From an uncultured Eubacteriales bacterium (GTDB taxonomy: Bacteria; Bacillota; Clostridia; Lachnospirales; Lachnospiraceae), in assembly GCA_900545175.1 (NCBI GenBank), contig UQYF01000028.1, forward strand, positions 1 through 35,571: a DNA stretch of 35,571 bases, given 5' to 3'. Below are positions 1-7,596 of the stretch, one piece after another (the first letter of the stretch is position 1; each line of letters opens with the position of its first letter). Below the pieces are notes generated by a model. The model saw only the letters and a list, made by a program, of their open reading frames with translations, had not been told where the DNA came from and did not search any database. The position numbers were made by a program, and so were the translations under genes.

Positions 1-37
1 ACCCATGGTGTCAGGGGTTCAAATCCCTTTCTCGCTA
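1..37 (+). tRNA. 3' end of a class II tRNA (probably tRNA-Leu), truncated by the window edge
   Basis: The visible part starts in a long variable arm (ACC-CAT-GGT, continuing to GGTGTC). It then has a T-stem/loop at 13-29 (AGGGG, loop TTCAAAT, CCCTT), the 3' acceptor strand at 30-36 and discriminator A37. The long variable arm marks a class II tRNA (Leu, Ser or Tyr). Discriminator A favours Leu over Ser. No CCA is encoded after position 37. The anticodon lies outside the window, so the identity is an inference. Confidence 0.7.
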
Positions 38-46
38 CTAACTAAG

Positions 47-71
47 GACTGGAGGATTCCAGTCTTTTTTT
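47..71 (+). terminator. Rho-independent terminator of the tRNA
   Basis: A perfect 7-bp stem (GACTGGA/TCCAGTC) with a GGAT loop is followed by seven T residues. It lies ten bases after the tRNA 3' end. Confidence 0.9.
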
Positions 72-100
72 GCAAACACAGAAATGGAAGTACGAAGCTT

Positions 101-337
101 ATGTATAAGTATGAGAGAATTATTTACTGGTCTGAAACAGACCGGTGTTTTCTTGCAGTTGTTCCGGAACTTCCCGGATGTATGGCGGACGGAGAAACCG
201 CACAGCAGGCGTTAGATAATGTAGAAACTGTTATGAGTGAATGGATAGAGACAGCTAAGGAATTGGGAAGGAAAATTCCGAAAGCAGAAGGATATTTATT
301 ATATGCACATAGACAGAATATAACACAGCGGTCATAG
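101..337 (+). CDS. HicB-like antitoxin-family protein, solitary
   Basis: This 78-residue protein matches the N-terminal HicB fold: an early beta strand, then a central PELPGCMADGETAQQALDN segment typical of HicB, then a helix (VETVMSEWIETAKELG). HicB proteins normally neutralise the mRNA interferase HicA, and many also bind DNA through a C-terminal domain. No such DNA-binding domain is visible, and the last 15 residues look unstructured. The start at ATG 101 follows a GGAAG about ten bases upstream; earlier in-frame codons run through the tRNA and are not credible. No HicA-like ORF lies upstream, where a tRNA and terminator sit, or downstream, where a hairpin and ispF follow. It is therefore an orphan or has a role outside toxin-antitoxin. 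Family assignment is moderately sure; function is unknown. Confidence 0.65.
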   Translation: MYKYERIIYWSETDRCFLAVVPELPGCMADGETAQQALDNVETVMSEWIETAKELGRKIPKAEGYLLYAHRQNITQRS

Positions 338-388
338 AAGCCGTTGAAGCAGCATCATATAATGACATAAATTGGAAAAAATTAACAT

Positions 389-420
389 GCCGGGAGTCTC
401 GTACTTCCGGCTTTAGCTTT
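389..420 (+). terminator. Terminator after the HicB-like gene
   Basis: An 8-bp stem (GCCGGGAG/CTTCCGGC, with one G-U pair) and a 7-nt loop are followed by the T-rich run TTTAGCTTT. The T run is interrupted, so termination may be partial. Confidence 0.6.
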
Positions 421-442
421 ACATTATTTGCATTGATTTTTC

Positions 443-472
443 TTGACAAAAAGGTCAGACCGATTGTACCAT
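443..472 (+). promoter_or_regulatory. Predicted sigma-A promoter for ispF
   Basis: TTGACA at 443-448 is a perfect -35 box. TACCAT at 467-472 is a 4/6 -10 box with an 18-bp spacer. It lies 55 bp before the ispF start and just after a terminator, which fits a new transcription unit. Confidence 0.55.
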
Positions 473-526
473 TTTAGATATATAAAAGAATATTTTAGCA
501 ATAAAATTGCTTGGAAAGAGGTAATT

Positions 527-1105
527 ATGAGAGTAGGGATGGGATATGATGTTCATAGACTGGTTGAGAACCGCGATTTGATTATAGGAGGAGTAAAGAT
601 TCCATATGAAAAGGGTCTTTTGGGACATTCGGATGCGGATGTGCTTCTTCACGCAATTATGGATGCATTGTTAGGAGCGGCGGCTCTTGGCGATATAGGA
701 AAGCATTTCCCTGATAGTGATCCTGGGTATAAGGGAGCGGACAGCCTTGTGCTTCTAAAGAAGGTAGGTGAGCTTTTGTCGGAAGAAGGCTACGTTATCG
801 AGAATATCGACAGTACAATCATTGCACAGAAGCCTAAGATGGTACCGCATATTGAACAGATGAGAAAGAACATAGCAGATGCATTAGGGCTTGATATAAG
901 CCGTGTAAATGTCAAGGCAACCACTGAGGAGGGACTTGGATTTACAGGAACAGGTGAAGGAATTTCATCGCAGGCTGTTGCACTTATAATGTCTGTGGAA
1001 AATTATATTTACGACAATATAGCCAGAGGACAGTTTATCTCCAGCGATAATACTTCGGGAAATGCTGACGGCTGTACAGGATGCGGCGGATGCAGCAGAC
1101 GATAA
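527..1105 (+). CDS. ispF: 2-C-methyl-D-erythritol 2,4-cyclodiphosphate synthase with a Cys-rich tail
   Basis: IspF converts CDP-methylerythritol 2-phosphate to the 2,4-cyclodiphosphate with release of CMP, in the MEP isoprenoid pathway in the cytosol. The N-terminus has the family signature GMGYDVHR, with metal ligands D8 and H10, and H42 follows in GHSDADVLLHAIMD. The substrate loop (ATTEEGLGFTGTGEGI, about 131-146) is intact. ATG 527 is chosen because GAGGT lies a few bases upstream and MRVGMGYDVH is the normal family N-terminus. IspF is usually about 157 residues. This one is 192, with a tail of about 35 residues ending in C183-x2-C186-x2-C189-S-R-R. The tail is unlike the catalytic fold and is discussed as a finding. 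It is monocistronic, followed by the cys leader. The enzyme identity is sure; the tail function is unknown. Confidence 0.95.
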   Translation: MRVGMGYDVHRLVENRDLIIGGVKIPYEKGLLGHSDADVLLHAIMDALLGAAALGDIGKHFPDSDPGYKGADSLVLLKKVGELLSEEGYVIENIDSTIIAQKPKMVPHIEQMRKNIADALGLDISRVNVKATTEEGLGFTGTGEGISSQAVALIMSVENYIYDNIARGQFISSDNTSGNADGCTGCGGCSRR

Positions 1106-1112
1106 AAAAAGA

Positions 1113-1141
1113 TTGACAAAAAGCCTTCCTTTGCATATTCT
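1113..1141 (+). promoter_or_regulatory. Predicted promoter of the cysE-cysS T-box transcript
   Basis: TTGACA at 1113-1118, a 17-bp spacer and TATTCT at 1136-1141 match sigma-A spacing. It begins only eight bases after the ispF stop codon. The -10 box overlaps the first TTTGCATA repeat, so a protein bound there could block it. A weaker alternative -10 (TATAAA, 1278-1283) next to the T-box has no recognisable -35. Confidence 0.5.
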
Positions 1142-1227
1142 AATAATATATGCAAACCTATTTGCATACGAAAAGGGATTTGTATAAGCAAATAAATATG
1201 CATATGCAATAAATTTGCATAAGCAAA
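1130..1227 (+). repeat. Cluster of TTTGCATA repeats upstream of the cys T-box
   Basis: TTTGCATAT at 1130-1138 and ATATGCAAA at 1148-1156 form a perfect inverted repeat. TTTGCATA recurs at 1161-1168. A 14-mer TTTGnATAAGCAAA occurs at 1179-1192 and 1214-1227, spaced 35 bp. ATATGCATATGCAA lies at 1196-1209. No ORF covers the cluster. The first copy overlaps the -10 box, suggesting operator sites. AT-rich slippage is the alternative. Confidence 0.6.
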
Positions 1228-1287
1228 AAGATTAATAGATTTAACAGCATAGAATGTGCTTTATGTTCACATAATAATATAAAGATG

Positions 1288-1545
1288 CTAAGAAGGAAAA
1301 GAGTAGCAGGTTACTTGTTGTCACAGAGAGAAGAACTCATTGTATGATGAAGCTGGAAGTTCTTTACACGGAGCATGCGAAGTGCGTTCCTGAGCATGGC
1401 AGGGGAAGAAAAGTATCCTGTCACGGATGACTCCGTTAACAGTCACTAAGATGGGAGGCGTATGCCTTCTAAGTAGAGTGGAACCGCGATAACCTTGCCT
1501 CTATAAACGATTTGATTTATAGAGACAGGGTTTTATTTTTCTTTT
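1288..1545 (+). promoter_or_regulatory. T-box leader, probably reading uncharged tRNA-Cys
   Basis: The diagnostic T-box sequence GTGGAACCGCG lies at about 1478-1488. Upstream are features of Stem I, including an AGAGAG tract near 1325-1330 and a distal hairpin with AGAACT/AGTTCT arms. A stem III-like hairpin (ACGGA/TCCGT) also lies between the specifier region and the T-box, and a large terminator follows. A TGC triplet at 1383-1385, after GAAG, is the best specifier candidate and matches Cys. Known T-boxes sense uncharged tRNA on the specifier codon and switch to an antiterminator. Here that would raise serine acetyltransferase and CysRS when cysteine is short. The 5' boundary and exact specifier are approximate. 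Confidence 0.88.
1491..1545 (+). terminator. T-box intrinsic terminator
   Basis: A 17-bp stem pairs 1491-1507 with 1516-1532 (one G-U pair, one mismatch) across an 8-nt loop. A long T-rich run follows. Its 5' arm begins three bases after the T-box ACCGCG, as expected for mutually exclusive terminator and antiterminator. I see nothing further in 1546-1710 except the ribosome-binding site of the next gene. Confidence 0.9.
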
Positions 1546-1710
1546 TCATAGTATTATGGGAATGACAAGTACGCGGCATTTCGGTATCGGATGGGCAAAA
1601 TTTATTGCGCACAGAAAATGCGATTTGTTGTGCGGTTTTTGGCATGTATGTGTGGAATTTTAAGTAGCTGCAATAAGCTATACATAAGCATATTTTAAAA
1701 GGAGAAGCTA

Positions 1711-2337
1711 ATGTTTGACACTATTAAGCAGGAGATTGCAATAATACGTGACAGGGATCCGGCAATCAAGTCGGATATGGAGGTCTTTTTATATCCTTCA
1801 TTCAAGGCTATTCTTAAGTACAGGAAAGCTCATAAGCTTTATGAAAAAAAACATTATTTTCTGGCGCGTCTGATATCACAGCGTGCGGCAAGGAAGACAG
1901 GAATAGAGATTCATCCCGGTGCAACAATCGGGCATGGGCTTTTTATAGATCATGGGCATGGAGTTGTGATAGGAGAGACTGCAATAGTCGGGAACAATGT
2001 CACACTGTATCAGGGTGTGACACTTGGAGGTACGGGAAAGCAGAAAGGCAAGAGACATCCGACAATAGAGGACAATGTGATGGTTGGCTGTGGGGCAAAG
2101 GTGCTCGGAGATATAACGATCGGAGCCAATTCGATGATTGGTGCAGGCTCGGTTGTGTTAAACGATGTGCCGCCTAATTCTACAGTGGTGGGAGTTCCGG
2201 GACGTGTTGTAAAGCGCGATAACGTAAGGATACCGAGCGCTGACCTTGATCAGGTACATCTGCCTGACCCTGTCATGAATGATATACAGCAGTTGAAAGA
2301 TACAGTCGCAAGGCTGGCAAAACATATGGAGGAATAG
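1711..2337 (+). CDS. cysE: Serine O-acetyltransferase
   Basis: CysE acetylates serine with acetyl-CoA to O-acetylserine, the precursor of cysteine. The 208-residue protein has a short helical N-terminal domain (to about residue 65) and then a left-handed beta-helix of hexapeptide repeats. Key catalytic segments are HPGATIGHGLFIDHGHGVVIG and GVTLGGTGKQKGKRHP, the latter carrying the catalytic/CoA loop. ATG 1711 follows AAAAGGAGAAG. The length matches the short Gram-positive form rather than the roughly 270-residue enterobacterial form. It is the first gene after the T-box and lies six bases before cysS, so both should respond to tRNA-Cys charging. No cysK appears in the window. Confidence 0.95.
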   Translation: MFDTIKQEIAIIRDRDPAIKSDMEVFLYPSFKAILKYRKAHKLYEKKHYFLARLISQRAARKTGIEIHPGATIGHGLFIDHGHGVVIGETAIVGNNVTLYQGVTLGGTGKQKGKRHPTIEDNVMVGCGAKVLGDITIGANSMIGAGSVVLNDVPPNSTVVGVPGRVVKRDNVRIPSADLDQVHLPDPVMNDIQQLKDTVARLAKHMEE

Positions 2338-2343
2338 ATTACA

Positions 2344-3765
2344 ATGGAAAACAGAATTCGTTTTTTTAACACTCTGACAAGAAACGTGGAGCTTTTTGTT
2401 CCGAATGAGGACGGAAAGGTTAAGATGTACACATGCGGGCCTACAGTTTACCATTATGCTCATATAGGAAATCTGAGAAGCTATATAATGGAGGATATAC
2501 TTGAGAAGACACTCCGCTATGTAGGATATGATGTAAAGAGAGTTATGAATATCACTGATGTAGGACATCTTTCAAGCGATGCCGATACAGGTGAAGATAA
2601 GATGCTAAAGGGTGCAAAAAGAGAGCACAAGACAGTCATGGAGATTGCAAAGTTCTATACGGATGCATTTTTATCTGACTGCAATAAGTTAAATATCAAG
2701 ATACCGGATGTTGTTGAACCGGCTACTAACTGCATAGATGAGTTTATCCATATGGTAAGCGTTCTGCTCGATAAAGGATATGCTTATGTTGCAGGCGATA
2801 ATGTGTACTTTGATACTTCAAAGCTTAAGGATTATTATGTTTTTTCAAGCCAGAGCGAGAAGGAGCTTATGGTCGGTGTGCGCGATGATGTGAGTGAAGA
2901 TACCAACAAGAGAAACAAAGCGGATTTTGTTCTGTGGTTTACAAAGTCGAAATTTGACAATCAGGAGCTTAAGTGGGATAGTCCATGGGGCGTAGGTTAT
3001 CCGGGCTGGCATATCGAGTGCTCATGCATAAGCATGAAGCATCTTGGCGAGTATATGGATATTCATTGTGGCGGAGTAGATAACATTTTCCCACATCACA
3101 CTAATGAGATTGCACAGAGTGAGTCTTATCTTGGACATAAGTGGTGCAACTACTGGTTCCATGTACATCACTTAAATGACAAGACAGGAAAGATGAGTAA
3201 ATCTGCCGGAAATATTCTCACTGTGTCCGTGCTCGAAGAGAATGGCTATGATCCGCTTGTATACAGAATGTTCTGCTTACAGTCACATTATCGCAAGCCA
3301 CTTGAATTCTCCTATGAGATTATGGACAATGTTGCTGCAGCATATAATAAGCTTGTAAAGAAAATCGGCACTTTAAAGGATGAAGGAGAAGTTGACAAGG
3401 AAGCATTTGACAAGTTCAAAGAGAGCTTTATAGCTGCATTGGCAAATGATATCAATACTTCAAGTGCGCTTACAGTTGTGTATGATGTATTAAGAGCTGA
3501 CATTGGTGATAAGACGAAGCTGGAACTTATAAAGAGCTTTGACGAAGTGCTGTCACTCAATCTTACGAGGGAATGTAAGAAGGCTTCCGACACTGCCGAT
3601 GTGGATGATGAACTCACACAGTTTGTCCTTGCAAAGATTGAGGAGCGCAAAGCTGCTAAGAAGGAGAAGGATTTTGCTAAGGCTGATGCAATCCGCGAAG
3701 AGCTTCTTTTAAAAGGCATTGTGATAAAGGATACAAGAGAAGGTACAGTTTGGGAGAAAGCATAA
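2344..3765 (+). CDS. cysS: Cysteine--tRNA ligase
   Basis: This class I aminoacyl-tRNA synthetase of 473 residues charges tRNA-Cys. The HIGH-type motif is H40-I-G-N, after the zinc-binding CGPTVY (C31). KMSKS is at 283-287 (GKMSKSAGN). The WHIECSC segment and the HCGGVDNIFPHHTNE stretch supply the other zinc and cysteine contacts typical of CysRS. The C-terminal helical domain ends in the common ...KGIVIKDTREGTVWE. A GGAGGAA site lies in the end of cysE. The stop codon overlaps the mrnC start by one base (TAATG), indicating coupling. Pairing with cysE under a T-box links cysteine supply and tRNA charging. Confidence 0.97.
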   Translation: MENRIRFFNTLTRNVELFVPNEDGKVKMYTCGPTVYHYAHIGNLRSYIMEDILEKTLRYVGYDVKRVMNITDVGHLSSDADTGEDKMLKGAKREHKTVMEIAKFYTDAFLSDCNKLNIKIPDVVEPATNCIDEFIHMVSVLLDKGYAYVAGDNVYFDTSKLKDYYVFSSQSEKELMVGVRDDVSEDTNKRNKADFVLWFTKSKFDNQELKWDSPWGVGYPGWHIECSCISMKHLGEYMDIHCGGVDNIFPHHTNEIAQSESYLGHKWCNYWFHVHHLNDKTGKMSKSAGNILTVSVLEENGYDPLVYRMFCLQSHYRKPLEFSYEIMDNVAAAYNKLVKKIGTLKDEGEVDKEAFDKFKESFIAALANDINTSSALTVVYDVLRADIGDKTKLELIKSFDEVLSLNLTRECKKASDTADVDDELTQFVLAKIEERKAAKKEKDFAKADAIREELLLKGIVIKDTREGTVWEKA

Positions 3766-4190
3766 TGGACAGATTAATCCGTGAAGTGTTTGAGTTAAAG
3801 AGTGTAGATGCGGACAGCTATTCACCTCTTACGCTTGCATATATTGGCGATTGTGTGTATGAGTTGACAATCAGGACACTTCTTGTAAATAAAGGAAATG
3901 CACCTGTGAACAAGCTCAACAAGAAAGCGAGCGAGCTTGCAAAGGCACCTACACAGTCAAGGATGATAAGTATGCTTGTAGAAAATGAACTGCTCACGGA
4001 GGCTGAGCTGGCTGTATACAGGAGAGGAAGAAACGCTAAGTCCTTTTCTACAGCCAAGAATGCTACTGTGAGCGATTACCGCAGGGCTACAGGCTTTGAA
4101 GCACTTATCGGCTGGCTGTATCTAAAGGGTGAGAGTGAGCGCGCATTGGAGATAATTAAGCTTGCATTTGATAAGCTTGAGCTTATTTGA
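3765..4190 (+). CDS. mrnC: Mini-ribonuclease III
   Basis: Mini-III is an RNase III-type domain without a dsRNA-binding domain; in Bacillus it matures 23S rRNA ends. The 141-residue protein has the catalytic helix PLTLAYIGDCVYEL (D29 and E33 in the acidic metal site) and a second conserved segment, RRGRNAKSFSTAKNA. ATG 3765 shares its A with the cysS stop codon. A TTG fifteen bases upstream is also open but gives no family-like extension. The order cysS-mrnC-rlmB is common in Firmicutes and groups tRNA charging with rRNA processing. Confidence 0.93.
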   Translation: MDRLIREVFELKSVDADSYSPLTLAYIGDCVYELTIRTLLVNKGNAPVNKLNKKASELAKAPTQSRMISMLVENELLTEAELAVYRRGRNAKSFSTAKNATVSDYRRATGFEALIGWLYLKGESERALEIIKLAFDKLELI

Positions 4191-4208
4191 TTAGGAAAGG
4201 AAAATTTG

Positions 4209-4955
4209 ATGAGATACGAAGAATATACGATAGAGGGGCGCAATGCCGTCATAGAGGCATTCCGTTCGGGAAAGACCATAGATAAGCTATATGTGTTAGA
4301 CGGCTGTCAGGATGGACCTGTCAAGACGATAGTGCGTGAAGCAAAAAAAGGCGACACAATCATCAATTTTGTCACCAAGGAGAGACTTGATGAGATGAGC
4401 CGTACAGGGCATCATCAGGGAGTGATTGCAAAGGCGGCAGCTTATGAATATGCAGAGGTTTCTGATATTTTAGATGCCGCAAAAGCTAAAGGAGAACCTC
4501 CTTTTATCATTTTACTTGACGGAATTGAAGATCCGCATAATCTTGGAGCAATCATAAGAACGGCAAATCTTGCGGGTGCACATGGAGTGATAATACCTAA
4601 GCGCCGCGCCGTAGGTCTTACTGCTGTCGTGGCAAAAACAAGCGCAGGCGCCATAAATTATACACCTGTAGCAAAAGTGACTAATCTTGCTTCGACAATA
4701 GATGAGCTTAAAAAGGAAGGAATGTGGTTCGTGTGTGCTGACATGGATGGCGAGCTTATGTACAGACAGAATCTCACAGGTCCTATCGGACTGATAATCG
4801 GTAATGAAGGTGAGGGCGTGAGCCGTCTCATAAAAGAAAAATGTGATTTTATCACATCAATTCCTATGAAGGGAGATATAGATTCTCTCAATGCATCTGT
4901 TGCGGCAGGTGTTCTCTCATATGAGATTGTTCGTCAGAGAATGATGGCAAAATAG
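4209..4955 (+). CDS. rlmB: 23S rRNA (guanosine-2'-O)-methyltransferase, RlmB/TrmH-type SPOUT enzyme
   Basis: The protein (248 residues) has an N-terminal substrate-binding domain (about 1-80, GRNAVIEAFRSG) and a SPOUT methyltransferase domain. The three SpoU motifs are LDGIEDPHNLGAIIRTA, GLIIGNEGEGVSRL and IPMKGDIDSLNASVA, which form the trefoil-knot SAM site. The family methylates the 2'-OH of a 23S rRNA guanosine (G2251 in E. coli) or tRNA G18. Length and context favour RlmB. ATG 4209 is preferred to the adjacent upstream TTG because AGGAAAGG ends nine bases before it. The gene sits between mrnC and sigH. Confidence 0.9.
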   Translation: MRYEEYTIEGRNAVIEAFRSGKTIDKLYVLDGCQDGPVKTIVREAKKGDTIINFVTKERLDEMSRTGHHQGVIAKAAAYEYAEVSDILDAAKAKGEPPFIILLDGIEDPHNLGAIIRTANLAGAHGVIIPKRRAVGLTAVVAKTSAGAINYTPVAKVTNLASTIDELKKEGMWFVCADMDGELMYRQNLTGPIGLIIGNEGEGVSRLIKEKCDFITSIPMKGDIDSLNASVAAGVLSYEIVRQRMMAK

Positions 4956-4990
4956 ACATTACAAGTTCTTGAAAATGGGGATGCTGCCAT

Positions 4991-5614
4991 ATGGAAAAGA
5001 AGAACTATAAAGAATTTTCGGATGAATTGTTAGTTAAGATGGCGCGGACAGGTGATGACGGAGCGGAGGAGTTCCTTTTAAAAAAGTACAAGGATTTTGT
5101 CCGCTCCAAGGCAAGAACTTATTTTCTTGTCGGAGGCGACAGCGATGATCTGATACAGGAAGGGATGATAGGGTTATATAATGCGATAGGGCATTATGAT
5201 GAGAGCAAGGCATCATCCTTTATGACATATGCTGCAATCTGTATAAATAATAAGCTCATCTCTGCTGTCTCGGCTGACGCAAGAAAGAAGAATGCGCCGC
5301 TTAACGGATATGTTTCGATATATAGCATGATAACGGACGAAACAGGTGAGGAGGCATCACTCTCAGATGTTATTCCCGATACTGAAAATATCAACCCGGA
5401 GTCTATAATCCTCAATGAAGAGCAGGAGAACCTTACCGTAAATCACATGCTGGGAAAGCTTAGCAAGCTTGAAAAGGAGATACTTTCATACTATATTGAA
5501 GGAATGAGCTACTCGGAAATAGCACAGATTATAGGAAGACCAGAAAAATCCGTTGACAATGCAATTCAGAGGATAAGAGCTAAGATGGTGAGGCACAACA
5601 AAAAATCACTTTGA
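4991..5614 (+). CDS. sigH: RNA polymerase sigma-H (Spo0H)-type factor
   Basis: A 207-residue sigma-70-family factor. Region 2 contains DSDDLIQEGMIGLYNAIGHYD and a -10 recognition helix (SFMTYAAICINNKLISAVS). Region 4 contains LSKLEKEILSYYIEGMSYSEIAQIIGRPEKSVDNAIQRIRAKM, a helix-turn-helix that reads the -35. No region 1 or 3 is present. Length and the position right after cysS-mrnC-rlmB match sigH of spore formers, where it drives early sporulation, competence and post-exponential genes. ATG 4991 has a GGGG-type site about ten bases upstream. Whether this host sporulates cannot be told from the window. Confidence 0.9.
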   Translation: MEKKNYKEFSDELLVKMARTGDDGAEEFLLKKYKDFVRSKARTYFLVGGDSDDLIQEGMIGLYNAIGHYDESKASSFMTYAAICINNKLISAVSADARKKNAPLNGYVSIYSMITDETGEEASLSDVIPDTENINPESIILNEEQENLTVNHMLGKLSKLEKEILSYYIEGMSYSEIAQIIGRPEKSVDNAIQRIRAKMVRHNKKSL

Positions 5615-5623
5615 AATAATACC

Positions 5624-5652
5624 TTGACAAAGATTTGAAAATTTGATATCAT
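5624..5652 (+). promoter_or_regulatory. Promoter of tRNA-Thr
   Basis: TTGACA (5624-5629), a 17-bp spacer and TATCAT (5647-5652) form a near-consensus sigma-A promoter. It lies ten bases after the sigH stop and about 40 bp before the tRNA. Confidence 0.85.
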
Positions 5653-5692
5653 ATGAATTCGGGTGATGCTTATGCGTCTGCCCATTTATGTT

Positions 5693-5765
5693 GCTACTAT
5701 GGCTCAGTCGGTAGAGCGTCGCCTTGGTAAGGCGGAGGTCACGGGTTCGATTCCCGTTAGTAGCT
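5693..5765 (+). tRNA. tRNA-Thr(GGU)
   Basis: A complete 73-nt cloverleaf. The acceptor stem is GCTACTA/TAGTAGC with discriminator T. The anticodon loop is TTGGTAA (5724-5730), with anticodon GGT for ACC/ACU threonine codons. The T-arm is ACGGG-TTCGATT-CCCGT. CCA is not encoded. It is a single-gene unit with its own promoter and terminator. Confidence 0.96.
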
Positions 5766-5776
5766 TATGCGCAGGA

Positions 5777-5804
5777 GGGTATAGCCAAGTGCTATACCCT
5801 TTTT
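5777..5804 (+). terminator. Terminator of tRNA-Thr
   Basis: An 8-bp stem (GGGTATAG/CTATACCC) with a 7-nt loop is followed by five T residues. Confidence 0.9.
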
Positions 5805-5883
5805 CTGTGTGTTCAATGTGCATCATTAACTGCCAAGCAGCATTTTGCACAAAATACCAATTAAATATGAGGAGAAAAAGATT

Positions 5884-7533
5884 ATGTATCTCAAACCAAA
5901 GCTGATAACCTGTATGAAAAATTACAGCTTGTCACAGTTTACCAAGGATGTCATTTCTGGTATTATAGTCGCAATCATTGCATTGCCGCTGTCTATCGCA
6001 CTCGCACTTGCGTCCGGTGTAGGACCGGAGCAGGGACTCTACACTGCAATAGTTGCAGGTTTTGTCATTTCGCTTCTTGGAGGAAGCCGTGTTCAGATTG
6101 CCGGACCTACTGCTGCATTTGCATCGATAGTTGCGGGTATTGTCGCAAGAAATGGTATGGAAGGACTTGCACTCGCCACGATTCTTGCAGGTATAATTTT
6201 GATACTTATGGGTGTATTTAAGTTAGGCGCACTCATTAAATTTATTCCTTTTACGATTACTACCGGTTTTACACTTGGTATTGCCGTGACAATCGCCATT
6301 GGACAGATTAAGGATTTTCTTGGACTGACATTTGTAAATGCTCCTATAGAGACTATGGATAAGCTCTTTGAAGTATTCAGATGTATAGGAACGTTTAACT
6401 GGCAGGCGTTTGTTGTCGGACTTGTGTGTTTGGCGATACTTATATTCTGGCCTAAGAAGTTAGAGAAGATTCCGGCTTCGCTTATCGCTGTGGTTGTGGG
6501 GGCAGCCATGGTGGCACTTCTTAAGATGGATGTAAAGACAATAGGTGACTTATATGATATATCTTCAGCGCCGCCTAAGTTCACACTTCCTGTATTTTCT
6601 TTTGAGAAGATGTCGGCTGTCGCATCGGATGCTTTCACGATAGCAATTCTCGCTGCTATTGAGTCACTCCTTTCATGTGTTGTTGCAGATGGAATGATTG
6701 GAAGCAAGCATAACTCTAATATGGAGCTTGTTGCACAGGGAGCAGGAAACATTGCTTCGGCATTTTTCGGCGGCATCCCGGCAACAGGAGCTATTGCAAG
6801 AACCGCTGCCAATATAAAAAATGGCGGACGTACACCGATTGCGGGTATGGTTCACGCAGTTGTGCTTTTACTTATACTTGTTTCGCTTATGCCTCTTGCA
6901 AAGCTTATACCTATGCCTGCCATAGCTGCGATTCTTTTCATGGTAGCATATAATATGAGCGGCTGGAGAACTTTTGCCCATCTTGTAAAGACTTCTCCTA
7001 AGAGCGATACAATAGTTCTTTTTGTTACATTTATATTCACTGTTGTGTTTGACCTTGTAGTTGCTATCGGTGTGGGACTTGCACTTGCATGCGTGCTCTT
7101 CATGAAGAGAATGTCGGAAGTTACGGATGTTCATGGCTGGCTTTATCTTGATGAGGAGAACAGAACTTCTGATAATGCTGATAACCTTCACTTTAAGAAT
7201 GTGCCAAAGGGTGTTCAGGTATTTGAGATTACCGGTCCTATGTTCTTTGCTGCAACAGAGAAGTTTGGAAATGTACTTTTTGATAAATCTACCAAGGTTC
7301 TGATAATAAGAATGAGAAGTGTTCCTGCAATAGATGCAACAGGAATACAGGCAATCGAGAAAATCATTGCAAGATGTAAGAAAAACGGAACGAAAGTTAT
7401 CTTTTCACATGTAAATGAACAGCCTATGAAGATATTCAGAAAATCAGGTATATATGATGAACTCGGAGAAGAGTCTTTCTGTGCCAATATAGATGATGCA
7501 CTCTTAGAGAGCGAAGAGCTTATAAAAAGATAA
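5884..7533 (+). CDS. SulP/SLC26-family anion transporter with STAS domain
   Basis: The 549-residue membrane protein has the SulP core: DVISGIIVAIIALPLSIALALASG at the first membrane span and GGSRVQIAGPTAAF in the signature segment. About 12 to 14 hydrophobic spans run to about residue 405, including MIGSKHNSNMELVAQGAGNIASAFFGGIPATGA. A cytoplasmic STAS domain occupies roughly 440-545 (GVQVFEITGPMFFAA; MRSVPAIDATGIQAIEKI). Family members carry sulfate, bicarbonate or other anions, but substrate cannot be read from sequence. ATG 5884 follows GAGGAG; an upstream in-frame ATG at 5845 lacks a site. It appears monocistronic, between a terminator and the next promoter. The cys genes upstream hint at sulfate, but no sulfate-reduction genes are present. 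Confidence 0.92.
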   Translation: MYLKPKLITCMKNYSLSQFTKDVISGIIVAIIALPLSIALALASGVGPEQGLYTAIVAGFVISLLGGSRVQIAGPTAAFASIVAGIVARNGMEGLALATILAGIILILMGVFKLGALIKFIPFTITTGFTLGIAVTIAIGQIKDFLGLTFVNAPIETMDKLFEVFRCIGTFNWQAFVVGLVCLAILIFWPKKLEKIPASLIAVVVGAAMVALLKMDVKTIGDLYDISSAPPKFTLPVFSFEKMSAVASDAFTIAILAAIESLLSCVVADGMIGSKHNSNMELVAQGAGNIASAFFGGIPATGAIARTAANIKNGGRTPIAGMVHAVVLLLILVSLMPLAKLIPMPAIAAILFMVAYNMSGWRTFAHLVKTSPKSDTIVLFVTFIFTVVFDLVVAIGVGLALACVLFMKRMSEVTDVHGWLYLDEENRTSDNADNLHFKNVPKGVQVFEITGPMFFAATEKFGNVLFDKSTKVLIIRMRSVPAIDATGIQAIEKIIARCKKNGTKVIFSHVNEQPMKIFRKSGIYDELGEESFCANIDDALLESEELIKR

Positions 7534-7539
7534 ATATGC

Positions 7540-7581
7540 TTGACAGACGCTTCACATACGATATATAATTTGTATGAAGCG
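7540..7581 (+). promoter_or_regulatory. Consensus promoter inside an inverted repeat: likely GntR operator
   Basis: TTGACA (7540-7545) and TATAAT (7564-7569) are both perfect, with an 18-bp spacer. CGCTTCA (7548-7554) and TGAAGCG (7575-7581) form an inverted repeat that brackets the -10 box. The nearest downstream gene encodes a YtrA-type GntR repressor, a family that commonly represses its own operon, so autorepression is the simplest reading. Confidence 0.7.
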
Positions 7582-7596
7582 TACCATTATGCATAG

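Noticed and set aside
5..100. N-terminal extension of the HicB-like frame back to position 5
   Set aside because: It runs through the tRNA 3' end and its terminator; ATG 101 has its own ribosome-binding site.
5663..5905. 80-residue frame across tRNA-Thr
   Set aside because: It is the translation of the tRNA and its terminator and has no protein-like features.
6093..6812. Long (239-residue) minus-strand frame inside the SulP gene
   Set aside because: Antisense shadow of a well-recognised gene; no ribosome-binding site and no plausible domain.
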